DNA from: Streptomyces phyllanthi
Lineage (GTDB): Bacteria; Actinomycetota; Actinomycetes; Streptomycetales; Streptomycetaceae
DNA length: 64,000 nt
NCBI RefSeq assembly: GCF_009377205.1
Contig: NZ_VJZE01000001.1
Span: forward strand, 1-64,000
Direction: 5' to 3'
The position numbers and the translations under genes were made by a program. Under the pieces are notes generated by a model. It saw nothing but the letters and a program-made list of their open reading frames with translations, was not told the DNA's origin and made no database searches. Shown here one piece after another: positions 1-8,705 of this stretch (its first letter is position 1; every line of letters begins with the position of its first letter).

Positions 1-1067
1 GCCGACGGGGGGCCCGGGGACACGTTCCTGCGGACGGTGTGGTTCTCCGGCTGGAGCTTGGCGACCAGCTCTCCTCGGCTGCATACGTCGGCCTTGCCGA
101 AGATGGACTTGAGGTGATCCTGCACGGTATGCGGGGAGATCCCGAGCCTGGTCGCGATGTCCGAGGTAGAGCGGCCGGCGATCACCTCCCGGCAGACGTC
201 GCGTTCGCGGATGGTCAGCGCGTACGCCGCGAACAGCAGTCCCAGGAGTTCGGCGCCCGAGGGCTGCTTGAAGGTGACCACGGTTTCGTCGTCGTCCTCC
301 CCGGAGATCAGTCTGCTGGCCTCCATCAGGATCCAGCCGCCCGAGGCGTCGCGGACCCGCGCCCGGAACGCCCCGGAGGGGGCGGCCCGCGCACCGACCA
401 CGACCGCGCGCAGCATGACCGCGAATCGGCCGGGTGCGATCTCGTCCAGTTCGCCTCGCCAGGATTGGGCCGCTGCCGTCGCAGCCCGGGGTCTGCCGTC
501 CGGGCCGACCACGACGATCGCGGGCTCACCGGGTCCACGGCGGCCACCGGACCGTGCCGCCAGGCGGGTCGCGGTGGCCAGCGCCGGTGCCACGGCCGTG
601 ACGAACTCGACCTCGCGGTCGCTGAAGTCGCCGGACCGCACCATGCCCGCCGCACCCCAGCACGCGCCGTCGACGCGGAACACGGCACGCAGTTCATGAT
701 CGAGCCCCAGAGGTCGCCAGACCTCGTTGGCCCGGCCACTGCGGACGATGTCGCGGTGCGGAAGGTCCGACGATCTGGCCACCGGCACCGGGCGCCGGCC
801 CAGTTCGGCGAAGGTGTGCGGTTCCGTGCCGTTGTACTCGTACGTTGCCAGCAGTGGCTCGTACCGCTGCGGGATGCGGCTGGCGCCACTGGTCATCGAG
901 CTGATCACTGCGGTGTCCGGGTCCAGAGAGGCCCAGCAGGACAGTTCGGCGGATACGACCCGGCCCACCAGTTCGATCGCGGCCGTGTGCAGTTCGGTGA
1001 TCCCGAGGCCCGCTGTCGCGAGTGCGGCGATGTCACGGCGCACGCTCTGCGCCCGTCCTTCCCACAT
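1..1067 (-). CDS. LuxR-family transcriptional regulator (C-terminus beyond the left edge)
   Basis: Reading the minus strand from an ATG at 1067 (MWEGRAQSVRRDIAAL) the frame stays open to the window edge, so at least 355 residues are present and the stop is missing. The last ~65 residues are a LuxR/FixJ helix-turn-helix: RERDVCREVIAGRSTSDIA, then TRLGISPHTVQDHLKSIFGK, which is the typical recognition helix. The first ~280 residues are not a phospho-receiver; they look like a GAF/PAS-type sensor region but I recognise no specific ligand domain. It is divergent from the cupin/DUF1304 pair, with an 86-bp shared promoter region, so local control of that pair is a reasonable inference. Confidence 0.85.
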   Translation of the reverse strand, partial: MWEGRAQSVRRDIAALATAGLGITELHTAAIELVGRVVSAELSCWASLDPDTAVISSMTSGASRIPQRYEPLLATYEYNGTEPHTFAELGRRPVPVARSSDLPHRDIVRSGRANEVWRPLGLDHELRAVFRVDGACWGAAGMVRSGDFSDREVEFVTAVAPALATATRLAARSGGRRGPGEPAIVVVGPDGRPRAATAAAQSWRGELDEIAPGRFAVMLRAVVVGARAAPSGAFRARVRDASGGWILMEASRLISGEDDDETVVTFKQPSGAELLGLLFAAYALTIRERDVCREVIAGRSTSDIATRLGISPHTVQDHLKSIFGKADVCSRGELVAKLQPENHTVRRNVSPGPPS

Positions 1068-1101
1068 GTCGGAAGTATGCGCCTCGTCCTGACGGTCCGA
1101 T

Positions 1102-1119
1102 ATCCCAGATTTCCGGGAT
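1102..1119. promoter_or_regulatory. inverted repeat in the LuxR/cupin divergent promoter
   Basis: ATCCC-N8-GGGAT lies in the 86-bp gap between the two divergent starts. The arms are only 5 bp, so this is a weak operator candidate chosen mainly for its position. Confidence 0.3.
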
Positions 1120-1153
1120 GGAAAGCCCCACGCCAGGGTCCTAGCTTCGGCTC

Positions 1154-1612
1154 ATGGCACACAAGACACACCTCAGCAGCGTGGGCGAGGGCCTCGAACT
1201 GGACTCGCCGGACGCCAGGATCATCGTCAAAGTGGACGCCGAGCACACCGACGGCACCTATGAACTGTTCGAGGTCGACGCCCCCAGAGGTCCGACCGTG
1301 CCCCCGCACGGCACCCCGTGGGCCAAGACGTACTACGTGCTCCACGGCCGGATGACCGTGTTCGTGGACGGCGAGCTCCACGACCTGGGACCCGGCGCGT
1401 CGATCACCATCCCGCCGAACGCCCTGCACACCTTCACCGTCCACACCCCGTCGGTGCGGTTCCTCGCCATCAGCCTCACCGACGCGATGGGCAGGTTCTT
1501 CCGCGACATCGACCGGACGGTGCCCGCCGGCACACCGCTCGAGGAGGCGTTCCCGCTGCTCCAGGAGGTCGTCGGCCGACACGGCATCCGGCTGTCGGAA
1601 CAGCTGCCGTGA
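1154..1612 (+). CDS. cupin-domain protein
   Basis: A 152-residue protein with one cupin barrel. The first cupin motif is near residues 52-65 (HGTPWAKTYYVLHG) and the second near 80-93 (GPGASITIPPNALHTF). Only two of the usual metal ligands are obvious (about H52 and H92); the second histidine and the glutamate of motif 1 are absent, so it may bind metal weakly or serve as a small-molecule binding or isomerase fold. It is divergent from the LuxR regulator, and its stop overlaps the next gene's GTG start by 4 bp, which indicates co-translation with the DUF1304 membrane protein. The substrate is unknown. Confidence 0.8.
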   Translation: MAHKTHLSSVGEGLELDSPDARIIVKVDAEHTDGTYELFEVDAPRGPTVPPHGTPWAKTYYVLHGRMTVFVDGELHDLGPGASITIPPNALHTFTVHTPSVRFLAISLTDAMGRFFRDIDRTVPAGTPLEEAFPLLQEVVGRHGIRLSEQLP

Positions 1613-2016
1613 ACGCGGTCACGCAACTGTTCGCGGGCCTGGCCGCGGCGATCCATGTCTTGGTGTTCGTGTGGGAGACCATCGTGTTCGACCGTCCGAG
1701 CGTGCACCAGGGGATCTTCCACATCCCGAGTGAGGACGTGCCGGCAGTCAAGCTGTGGTCGTTCTGCCAGGGCTTCTACAACCTGTTCCTGGGCCTCGGC
1801 ACCGTCATCGGCCTGATCGCGTTGCACAGCGGAAACGAAACCGTCGGCCGCACTCTGGTGTTCTACACCTGCGCTTACATGGTGCTCGCGGGGGTCACGC
1901 TCGCTGTTTCGGACCGTATGGGTCTCGGCCGCGCCAAAGGCTCCGGCGTCGGCGGCACCGTGGCACAGATCTCGCCGCCGCTCATCGCGCTCGTCGCCGC
2001 AGCAGTGTCGCTGTGA
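1609..2016 (+). CDS. DUF1304-family small membrane protein
   Basis: A GTG start at 1609 overlaps the cupin stop (GTGA), giving 135 residues. Four hydrophobic segments (about residues 3-20, 48-70, 76-98, 113-134) and the WETIVFDRPSVHQGIF and FYNLFLGLGTVIGL regions match the DUF1304 family of four-helix membrane proteins of unknown function. Translational coupling suggests that it and the cupin protein are needed together, perhaps as sensor and channel or for detoxification, but no reaction can be assigned. Confidence 0.75.
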   Translation: MNAVTQLFAGLAAAIHVLVFVWETIVFDRPSVHQGIFHIPSEDVPAVKLWSFCQGFYNLFLGLGTVIGLIALHSGNETVGRTLVFYTCAYMVLAGVTLAVSDRMGLGRAKGSGVGGTVAQISPPLIALVAAAVSL

Positions 2017-2396
2017 GCGGTGCCGTCGGCGAGAGACCCGGGACCGGGAAAATCCCCGTGGCTCCACGGCCCCACCCGGCAATGCCGCCCGGACCGTGGT
2101 GGTTTGAAGAGGCGGGGAGCAGGCAGCGGATTTCCGGGACGGTCAGGACGATCGGCTCGCTGTTGCGGGCGGGGGTGCAACAGGCGCTGCATTGGCCCGG
2201 GCCGGGTGTGGCCCCCGCCTGCTCGGCCGGCTGGCCGCAAGGCGACGGCGTCCACCACGCCAGGCCCCCGGGCCGGTCTCCACCCGCAGACCGGGTGCGA
2301 TCCGGCGGGGCGTACGGCCCAGGGGTGCGAGGGGGCCGTCATACATCCACCGCCCATCTGTTCAGTCCCTGTCTCACGTCAGTCCCTGTCTCACGC
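2017..2396. other. intergenic stretch without a recognisable gene
   Basis: No reading frame here resembles a known family on either strand. The only structure I see is the 17-bp tandem duplication at its right end, next to the FAD-oxidoreductase remnant. Confidence 0.5.
2362..2395. repeat. 17-bp perfect tandem duplication
   Basis: TCAGTCCCTGTCTCACG occurs twice back to back, immediately beside the stop codon of the decayed oxidoreductase gene. It is probably a slippage or repair scar. Confidence 0.85.
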
Positions 2397-2596
2397 CTAC
2401 TTGATGAGGTCCTTGAACTTGTAGTAGGCGCCCGCGAAGGGCAGGAACCAGGGCGGGCCGAAGTGTCCCGGGATACGTCGGAAGGGCAGGTCTCGCCAGG
2501 GGTTGGCGGTTGGCGTCCCGTTCATGTACTCAGCCATCTGCTTGCCCATGTGCGTCGCCATCTGCACGCCGTGGCCGGAGTAGCCGAAAGCGCGAG
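2397..2596 (-). pseudogene. C-terminal remnant of a DAO-type FAD-dependent oxidoreductase
   Basis: The minus strand encodes about 66 residues ending in a proper stop. They include FGYSGHGVQMATHMGKQM, NPWRDLPFRRIPGHFGPPW and FLPFAGAYYKFKDLIK, which match the conserved C-terminus of D-amino-acid-oxidase/gamma-glutamylputrescine-oxidase-like flavoproteins (normally 400-470 residues). A stop codon interrupts the frame just upstream, and the next gene, the response regulator, ends at 2689. The FAD-binding N-terminus is therefore gone. This is a dead gene end, not a small protein. Confidence 0.7.
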
Positions 2597-2688
2597 GCTA
2601 AGCAGAACTACGGGCCTTTTCGAAGGGCTGTTGGTGAGTCTGACATCCTCCTGTCCGCTGTCGAGCCGGAGCGATGCGGTGGCCGCGG

Positions 2689-3369
2689 TCAGAAACTGGT
2701 CGGCTCGGCACGCACCAGGCCGGTCTGATAGGCAATGACCACAAGTTGAGCACGGTCACGGGCGCCGAGCTTGGTCAAGGCACGCTGAATGTGTGTACGC
2801 ACGGTCAGGACGCTCAGCACGAGCTTGTCGGCAATCTCGTTGTTGGAATGGCCTTGGGCGACCAGTGCGGTGACTTCACGTTCGCGCGGAGTGAGGTCGC
2901 TGAGGCGTTCAACGGGCGCGATGAGGGCTGCTGGCGAGGAGCCGGTGAGGAAGCGCTTGATCAAGGTCCGGGTGGCCCCCGGTGACAGCAGGGCCTCGCC
3001 GGCTGCGACGGTACGGATCCCTGTCAGCAGCGCTTCCGTGGTGACGTACTTGCCCAGGAAGCCACTGGCACCGACGCGCAGGGCCTGGGCGACGTATTCC
3101 TCGGTCTCGAACATGGTCAGAACGAGGACTCGAGTGGTGGCCAGATCGGGGTCGTCGCAGATTGCGGCCGTGGCTGTCAGACCGTCCGTGCCCGGCATGC
3201 GGATGTCCATGAGGACGACATCAGGGTGATGAGTGCGGGCGAGGTCAACGGCCTCTTGGCCGTCCCCGGCCTCGCCGACCACCTCCATGTCGGCGCAGGA
3301 GTCGATCAGGAGCCGGAACGTGCCTCGCAGCAGGGCTTGGTCGTCGGCGAGCAGGACACGGATGGTCAA
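2689..3369 (-). CDS. NarL/FixJ-family response regulator
   Basis: A 226-residue two-component regulator. The receiver has acidic residues D9/D10, the phospho-acceptor at about D55 in HPDVVLMDIRMPG, and the conserved lysine near 107 in ASGFLGK. A LuxR-type HTH follows at about 155-215 (LTPREREVTALVAQGHSNNE). The start is an unusual TTG at 3369, preceded by GAGG, and it overlaps the kinase stop by 4 bp (TTGA), so the pair is translationally coupled. The cognate sensor is the upstream kinase. The likely target is the MMPL exporter promoter, where a NarL-type 7-2-7 inverted repeat is present. Confidence 0.93.
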   Translation of the reverse strand: MTIRVLLADDQALLRGTFRLLIDSCADMEVVGEAGDGQEAVDLARTHHPDVVLMDIRMPGTDGLTATAAICDDPDLATTRVLVLTMFETEEYVAQALRVGASGFLGKYVTTEALLTGIRTVAAGEALLSPGATRTLIKRFLTGSSPAALIAPVERLSDLTPREREVTALVAQGHSNNEIADKLVLSVLTVRTHIQRALTKLGARDRAQLVVIAYQTGLVRAEPTSF

Positions 3370-4586
3370 GGGGTTGCCTCTTGTCGTTCGGCCAGGCTGT
3401 TCGCCTGGGTGTAGGGCTGAATCGGCAGGGCGGTGGCCACTTCGAAGCCGCCCTCGGGGCGGGGCCCGGCACGCAGGTTCCCGCCTACCGAGTTGGCGCG
3501 CTCACGCATGCCCATCAGCCCGTACCCGCCGCCGGGTACCGTCGGGGGGACAGTGGTGCCATCGTTGGTGACTGTGATGGTCAAAAAGGTGTCCGAGTAA
3601 CCGAGCCGGACACGGGCGGCGTGGTCGGACGCGTGCTTCGTGGCGTTGGTGAGAGCTTCCTGGATGATCCGATACGCCGTCAGGTCGACCCCCGGAGACA
3701 GAGGCCGGACTTCTCCCTCATTGACGACCGTGACCGCGAAGCCGGCCGACTCACACGCCGCCACCAGCTCCGGCAGGCGGCTCAGGCCGGGAGCCGGTTC
3801 AAGCGACTCGGCTTCCGAGTCCTCGGCATGACGCAGTACACCCACCGTGGCCCGCAGCTCCAGCAGAGCGGAGGATGTCGTGCCCGCCAGGTCGGCGAGG
3901 ATCTTCTGCGCTTGCTCCGGGTGGGTGCGAGCGAGGTGGGCAGCCGTGCCGGCCTGCGCGTGGGCCACCGCCATGTGGTGAGCGACCACATCGTGCAGTT
4001 CGCGGGCGATACGCATGCGCTCCTCCGCTACACGCAGCCGTGCTTCCTCTTCGCGGGTGCGCTCCGCATACGCCGCCCGTGCGTGCACGGATTGCAGATA
4101 ATCGTGTCGCATGCGCGCGCTGCCGCCACCGACCAAGGGCAGCAGCAGCCACAGCACGGGACCAACCGTCCGCAGCAGGAGCATGTCGCTGTTGGGCTTG
4201 TCCAAGATGGCGGTACTCACCACCATGGCCATGATCACCAGACCGTACCAGCGCGTGATCTTGGAATCGGTGCGGACCGCAAACCAGTACAGCGCCATCA
4301 TGAGGGGCGCAAGCAGCAGCGGAGTGGGAAGGTAGCCGAGGGCTCCGGTGGCCACAGTGCAGACAGTGGTCACTGCTACGGCGAAGCGCGGGTGACTGCG
4401 CGCCCTCAGCAGGCTGAGGCAGGAGACGGCGGCCAGGAGAGTCGCGATCCGATCGTCGCGTGGGAGATCGGCCCCGGGAAGACTGAGCGAGGTACCGAGG
4501 GCCGTGCATGCGAACAGCGCCAAAATCGCCATCGTGTCCACGGCGTGGGGATGACGCTCCGTAAAGCGCTCAATGTTGCTCGTCAT
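3366..4586 (-). CDS. two-component sensor histidine kinase (HisKA_3 type)
   Basis: A 406-residue membrane kinase. About five hydrophobic segments occupy residues 17-155. A short linker follows, then the HisKA_3 dimerisation/phospho-acceptor helix around H198 (RIARELHDVVAHHMAVAHAQ), and a HATPase domain with an N-box (EALTNATKHA) and a glycine-rich G-box (GGGYGLMGMRERANSVGG). There is no large extracellular loop, so it probably senses the membrane or a lipophilic compound. The ATG at 4586 has a GGAGAAAC ribosome-binding site. It is followed without a gap by its response regulator. A strong hairpin separates it from the MMPL gene upstream, so it is probably transcribed from its own short promoter region (4587-4649) plus read-through. 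Confidence 0.92.
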   Translation of the reverse strand: MTSNIERFTERHPHAVDTMAILALFACTALGTSLSLPGADLPRDDRIATLLAAVSCLSLLRARSHPRFAVAVTTVCTVATGALGYLPTPLLLAPLMMALYWFAVRTDSKITRWYGLVIMAMVVSTAILDKPNSDMLLLRTVGPVLWLLLPLVGGGSARMRHDYLQSVHARAAYAERTREEEARLRVAEERMRIARELHDVVAHHMAVAHAQAGTAAHLARTHPEQAQKILADLAGTTSSALLELRATVGVLRHAEDSEAESLEPAPGLSRLPELVAACESAGFAVTVVNEGEVRPLSPGVDLTAYRIIQEALTNATKHASDHAARVRLGYSDTFLTITVTNDGTTVPPTVPGGGYGLMGMRERANSVGGNLRAGPRPEGGFEVATALPIQPYTQANSLAERQEATP

Positions 4587-4649
4587 CGTGTTTCTCCGGC
4601 TGCGAGTACTTGGTCCATGGTGGCTGATGCGGCGGCGAACGGCCCGTGC

Positions 4650-4680
4650 GGGCCGCCCGAGGCGTGGCCTCGGGCGGCCC
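4650..4680. terminator. perfect 14-bp-stem hairpin between MMPL and kinase genes
   Basis: GGGCCGCCCGAGGC, a 3-nt GTG loop, and GCCTCGGGCGGCCC form a perfect stem just after the MMPL stop. There is no U-tract, as is usual in Streptomyces. The same architecture appears at 48860-48893 after the second MMPL gene. Confidence 0.8.
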
Positions 4681-4700
4681 AGGAATCGGCAAGGCCGGGG

Positions 4701-7040
4701 TCAGACACGCACCTCGACCGACTCGTCCGGGGTCGGGTCCGGGTCGAGAACCTGACTTTCGGCAGGCCGACGGCTCAAGGCCTCACCCTCCACGTCGACC
4801 CGGGGCAGGATCCGATCCAGTCCATTCGGCATCCACCAGGCCTTCTCCCCAAGCAGGGCCAGAACAGCGGGCACGATCGCCATCCGCACGACAAAGGCGT
4901 CGAAGAGCACTGCGGAGGCCAGGCCGAACCCGATCATCTTGATCATGGAGTCGTGCTCACCGATGAAGCCGGCGAAGACCGCGATCATGATCAGCGCGGC
5001 GGCCACCACAACTCGAGCACTGTGACGGAACCCGGAGACCACCGCCTGCCGGGCCGACTCCCCGTGGACGTAGGACTCCCGCATCCGGGCGACAAGGAAG
5101 ACCTCGTAGTCCATGGCAAGGCCGAAGACGATACCGACCAGGAAGATCGGCATCAGGCTCATGATCGGCCCCGTCTGCTCCACGCCGAACAGGCTCGCAC
5201 CATGGCCCTGCTGGAAGACCAGGACGACCACGCCGAGGGCTGCCAGCACCGACAACAGGAAGCCCAGTGCCGCCTTGATCGGCACCAGCACGGACCGGAA
5301 GACCACCAGCAGCAGGACGATCGCCAAACCGACCACCACGATCAGATACGGCACCAGCGCCGACTGAACCTTGGTGGCGATGTCGATGTTCAGCGCGGTC
5401 GTGCCGGTGACCTCGAAGGACGCGTCGGCCTCCGACTCGATGGCGGGGCGTTCACCACGGATGGTCTTGACGAGGGTCTTGGTCTTCTCGTCGGTGGGGC
5501 TGGTGGACGGCGTGGCCATGAACACCGCGGTGTCACCAGCCTCGTTGAAGCGCGCCTGCGAGACCGAGACGATTCCCTCGGTGTCCCCGATCTTCTCGCT
5601 GATCGTCGCCACGGCCGCCTTCGCGTCGGCGGAGCCCTGAGCGTCCACGACGATGGTCAGAGGCCCGTTGAAGCCGGGTCCGAAACCCTCGGCGAGATCG
5701 TCGTAAGCGCGGCGTTCCGTAGTGGAGGTGGGCTTGGCCTCGTCGCCGGGCATACCCAGCTGGAGGGAGGTCATCGGTATCGCAAGTGCGCCGAGACACA
5801 CGACGCCGAGGATGAGTACGGGGAGCGGGCGGCGCAGCACGAAGCGGGCCCAGCGGGTGCCCATGTTGTCCCGGTCGCGCTTCTCCGCCGAGAGGCTGTT
5901 CAGAGGCACGACCTCGCCCTCTGTGCTCTTCCGGGCCAGGGCCTTCCGCCCGGGCAGCAGCCGCCTGCCTCGCGCGGCTCGCCGGCGGACCTCGGCGGTC
6001 TCACCCTCCTTGGATTGCTTGCGGGCCCGGCGTGTCAGCACGGCGTTCGGCCAGAACCCGAGGAACGCCGGGACGACGGTCAGCGCGACCAGCACGGCGA
6101 CGACAACCGCGCCGGCGGCGGCCAGACCCATCTTGGTCAGCATCGGGATACCGACCACCGACAGGCCGACCAGCGCGATGACCACGGTGAGCCCGGCGAA
6201 GACGACCGCCGACCCGGCGGTACCGACAGCCAGCCCGGTCGCCTCCTCCGGCGTCCGGCCCTTCGCGCGTTCCTCGCGGTAGCGGGAGACGACGAAGAGG
6301 GCATAGTCGATGCCGACCGCCAGCCCCAGCATCATCGCCAGCGTGCCGGTGCTCGTGGACAGCCCGAGCGCGTCGGACAGGGCCAGGATCGAGAACAGGC
6401 TCACGCCGACGCCGAGGATCGCGGTCAGCAGCGGTAGCCCGGCGGCGGCCAGCGAGCCGAAGGTGAACAACAGCACGAGCGCCGCCACCGAGATGCCGAT
6501 GATCTCGGCGACCCCGCCCGGACCGCCACCACTGTCCATCGCCGAGCCACCGGCCTCGACGGTCAGGCCCGCCTCACGCGCCTGGTCGGCGGCCTTCTCC
6601 ACCGCCGTACGACTGGCGTCGGTGACCTGGTCGGACGCTACCTTGTACGACACCGTCGCGTACGCCGTTGAGCCGTCCTTGCTGACCGCCTGCGACTCGA
6701 ACGGGTCCGCGACGCCCGCCACCTGCGAACCATCGGCCAGCGAGTCGACCGCTTCTTCGATCGCCTGCCGGTTGTCGGTCGCGGTCACCTTCTGGCCGTC
6801 GGGGGCGACGAACACCACCCGCGCGGTGGCCCCGTCGGCCGCTGCGCCAGGGAAACGCTGTTCCAGGAGGTCGAATGCCTTCTGGGATTCGATCCCAGGC
6901 ATCGAGAATTCCTCGTCGGAGGCTGCCGGCGCCTGCAGAGCACTCAGCCCCACGGCGGCTAGGAGGGCCACCCACATGAGGGCGACATAGCCTCGCCGCC
7001 GGAAGGCCATACGGCCCAGTCGATACAGAAAAGTTGCCAC
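4701..7040 (-). CDS. MMPL-family transporter (RND superfamily), copy 1
   Basis: About 779 residues with a typical MMPL/RND layout: an N-terminal membrane helix (residues ~18-38), a first periplasmic loop, six helices, a cytosolic basic linker (TRRARKQSKEGETAEVRRR), a second N-type helix and loop, and five more helices. GIDYALFVVSRYREERAKG and GLAMDYEVFLVARMRESYVHG are the two copies of the proton-relay region. I prefer the GTG start at 7040 (VATFLYRLGRMAFRR) because GGAG lies 9 nt upstream and the paralogue aligns from the same point; a TTG at 7055 would add five residues. Its likely role is export of a lipid or antibiotic. It is strongly similar to the copy at 48913-51273. Confidence 0.93.
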   Translation of the reverse strand: MATFLYRLGRMAFRRRGYVALMWVALLAAVGLSALQAPAASDEEFSMPGIESQKAFDLLEQRFPGAAADGATARVVFVAPDGQKVTATDNRQAIEEAVDSLADGSQVAGVADPFESQAVSKDGSTAYATVSYKVASDQVTDASRTAVEKAADQAREAGLTVEAGGSAMDSGGGPGGVAEIIGISVAALVLLFTFGSLAAAGLPLLTAILGVGVSLFSILALSDALGLSTSTGTLAMMLGLAVGIDYALFVVSRYREERAKGRTPEEATGLAVGTAGSAVVFAGLTVVIALVGLSVVGIPMLTKMGLAAAGAVVVAVLVALTVVPAFLGFWPNAVLTRRARKQSKEGETAEVRRRAARGRRLLPGRKALARKSTEGEVVPLNSLSAEKRDRDNMGTRWARFVLRRPLPVLILGVVCLGALAIPMTSLQLGMPGDEAKPTSTTERRAYDDLAEGFGPGFNGPLTIVVDAQGSADAKAAVATISEKIGDTEGIVSVSQARFNEAGDTAVFMATPSTSPTDEKTKTLVKTIRGERPAIESEADASFEVTGTTALNIDIATKVQSALVPYLIVVVGLAIVLLLVVFRSVLVPIKAALGFLLSVLAALGVVVLVFQQGHGASLFGVEQTGPIMSLMPIFLVGIVFGLAMDYEVFLVARMRESYVHGESARQAVVSGFRHSARVVVAAALIMIAVFAGFIGEHDSMIKMIGFGLASAVLFDAFVVRMAIVPAVLALLGEKAWWMPNGLDRILPRVDVEGEALSRRPAESQVLDPDPTPDESVEVRV

Positions 7041-7131
7041 GTCAGCGAACTCCAAGTCCGTTCTCGATTGCCCCTCCAGCCTTGCCGGTGAGGACCTGTT
7101 CCGTCGTCATACAGCTACTGGCAATGCCGCC

Positions 7132-7168
7132 TACCGAATCCGCTGGACTGGGTACTGAATTCGCAGTA
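7132..7168. promoter_or_regulatory. two-box element upstream of MMPL copy 1 (NarL-like)
   Basis: Left box TACCGAATCCGCTGGA (7132-7147), 5-bp spacer, right box TACTGAATTCGCAGTA (7153-7168). The boxes are 21 bp apart start to start. The right box is a 7-2-7 inverted repeat (TACTGAA/TACTGCG half-sites), the geometry used by NarL-type regulators. Near-copies lie at 45708-45744 and 51361-51397. Confidence 0.65.
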
Positions 7169-7212
7169 CAGCCGGGGTCGCCCGTTGCTCTGCCGGTCCC
7201 GCGGCGCCTGCG

Positions 7213-8154
7213 TCAGCCGGTCGCGCCTACCACGCGCAGAACGGCCCTGGCCATCCCGAGCTCACCGCGTTCGTTGGGGTGCACCGGAGCCGCTGCGGAC
7301 TCCGGGATGAGCGGTTCGACCCAGCGCACGTCCTGGCCCGCACAGGCGTCACGCCCGATGGAGGACGTGTAGGTGTCGACGTACACCGCTCCGGCAACTC
7401 TTGCGCTGTTGCGCAGCATCGCGTTGAGCTGCTGTTCCTTCTCCCGAAGGAAGCTCACATCACCTGGCGCGAGCCCCATCGCGCGTTCGCACCCGCTGCT
7501 GTCGGCGGGCAGAATCGCCGGATAGCCCACCACGTACACTCGCGCCTTGGGCGCCCGGCGTTCGATGTCGTCAAGCACGCTGGACAGCCGCCCGCCTGCT
7601 GCCTCGATCTTCGCCTGGACCTCATCGGTGCCAGCGGAGACGAACTTGCGCCGGCACGGAGCGTCGTCAGTCTCCGAGTCGATCCTTGTCTCTATCTGAT
7701 AGCGGACGCCCACCTTGACGCACGTGGTGATCATCGAGCTGAATCCGATGTCATTGCCACCGATTCCCAAGGTGATCAGCCGGGTCGCGTCGGACACGGC
7801 GGACAACTGGGCCGGGTTGACTCCGTTGTCCGTGGACTGCGGAGCGAACAAGTCGTCAGTGGTGGCACCGCTGCAACTCATGTCTCGGAACTCATCTGAT
7901 TTCACGCCGAGTTCGCCTGCCACCAGCGCGGGGTAGTTCCGACTGGATCGGTCGCAACCTGCAGGCCTGCCATTCTGTGCAGGTATTTTCGGCCCGGACG
8001 TGTAAGAGTCTCCGAGGGCTACGTACGGCCCGTTCGAGGGCTTGAGGTAGGACGACGCGGACTTACCGTCGCTGTCCCTACCGATCCCGACCGCGGTGAC
8101 CAGCGCAGCGCACGAGGCGACTGCCGCAAGCCCGAGAGTAGTGCGAGTCTTCAT
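7213..8154 (-). CDS. secreted SGNH/GDSL-family esterase or lipase
   Basis: The ATG at 8154, with a GGAGG site, gives a 313-residue preprotein with a signal peptide (MKTRTTLGLAAVASCAALVT). Block I is YVALGDSYTSG (catalytic Ser), block III is GIGGNDIGF (oxyanion Asn), and block V is PVHPNERGE (catalytic His). Six cysteines in the mature part suggest three disulfides, as in Streptomyces coelicolor/rimosus secreted lipases of this family. A longer open frame upstream to 8247 lacks a signal and a ribosome-binding site. The protein acts outside the cell on acyl esters. It lies just upstream of the MMPL gene on the same strand, but the MMPL gene has its own promoter element. Confidence 0.92.
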   Translation of the reverse strand: MKTRTTLGLAAVASCAALVTAVGIGRDSDGKSASSYLKPSNGPYVALGDSYTSGPKIPAQNGRPAGCDRSSRNYPALVAGELGVKSDEFRDMSCSGATTDDLFAPQSTDNGVNPAQLSAVSDATRLITLGIGGNDIGFSSMITTCVKVGVRYQIETRIDSETDDAPCRRKFVSAGTDEVQAKIEAAGGRLSSVLDDIERRAPKARVYVVGYPAILPADSSGCERAMGLAPGDVSFLREKEQQLNAMLRNSARVAGAVYVDTYTSSIGRDACAGQDVRWVEPLIPESAAAPVHPNERGELGMARAVLRVVGATG

Positions 8155-8705
8155 CGAGGTCCTGCCTCCAGTACGCGGCCCGAGTGGGATCGTCCGGTCG
8201 AACGCGCTGGCACGTGAACAGATCTGACGGATCGTCAGGCGCCGCAAAAAAGGTGTGCGGCGGCAGCCCTCACCGCTGAAGCGGCACGGTTGCCGGTTTC
8301 CGAAGTCACCTCAGCGTCTCGGGGCGCGGCCCCTACGTCGTCGTGCCACTGCTGGCACTGTTCGTGCTGCAGACGCAGTAGGGCCGAGTGGGGCAAGTGC
8401 TTCGAATTCAGGTGGAGGCTCATCGCGGAGTACGAGTCCAAGCGGCGGTGATCCACTCGCGCCGTCGTTCCGTCGTTACATCCGGAAGCGCTCCGCTGCG
8501 GATACGCCCTCAGCGGGACGGCCTCGGCGCTGGTTTGGGCGCCACATCCTGACTACCTGCACCCTCCTATTCATAGAGACGACACAGAAGCAGGGTTCAG
8601 AATGTGGTCGATATGCGCACAGAGCGCGTACTTAACGTACGCCAGATCGCCACGGGAAACCGGCTCGAACCTACGCCATCCCCCGTGGCAGCGAACCCGG
8701 CGCCC
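8155..8705. other. 551-bp gap without a supported gene
   Basis: The short open frames on both strands match no family and lack ribosome-binding sites. The stretch must hold the esterase promoter. A weak hairpin (GCCACGGG with CCCGTGGC, long loop) near 8650-8685 may end the IclR transcript. Confidence 0.4.

Noticed and set aside
3381-6437. A 1018-codon open frame on the plus strand
   Set aside because: It runs antisense through the kinase and MMPL genes, has a composition expected of the complementary strand of high-GC genes, and shows no domain.
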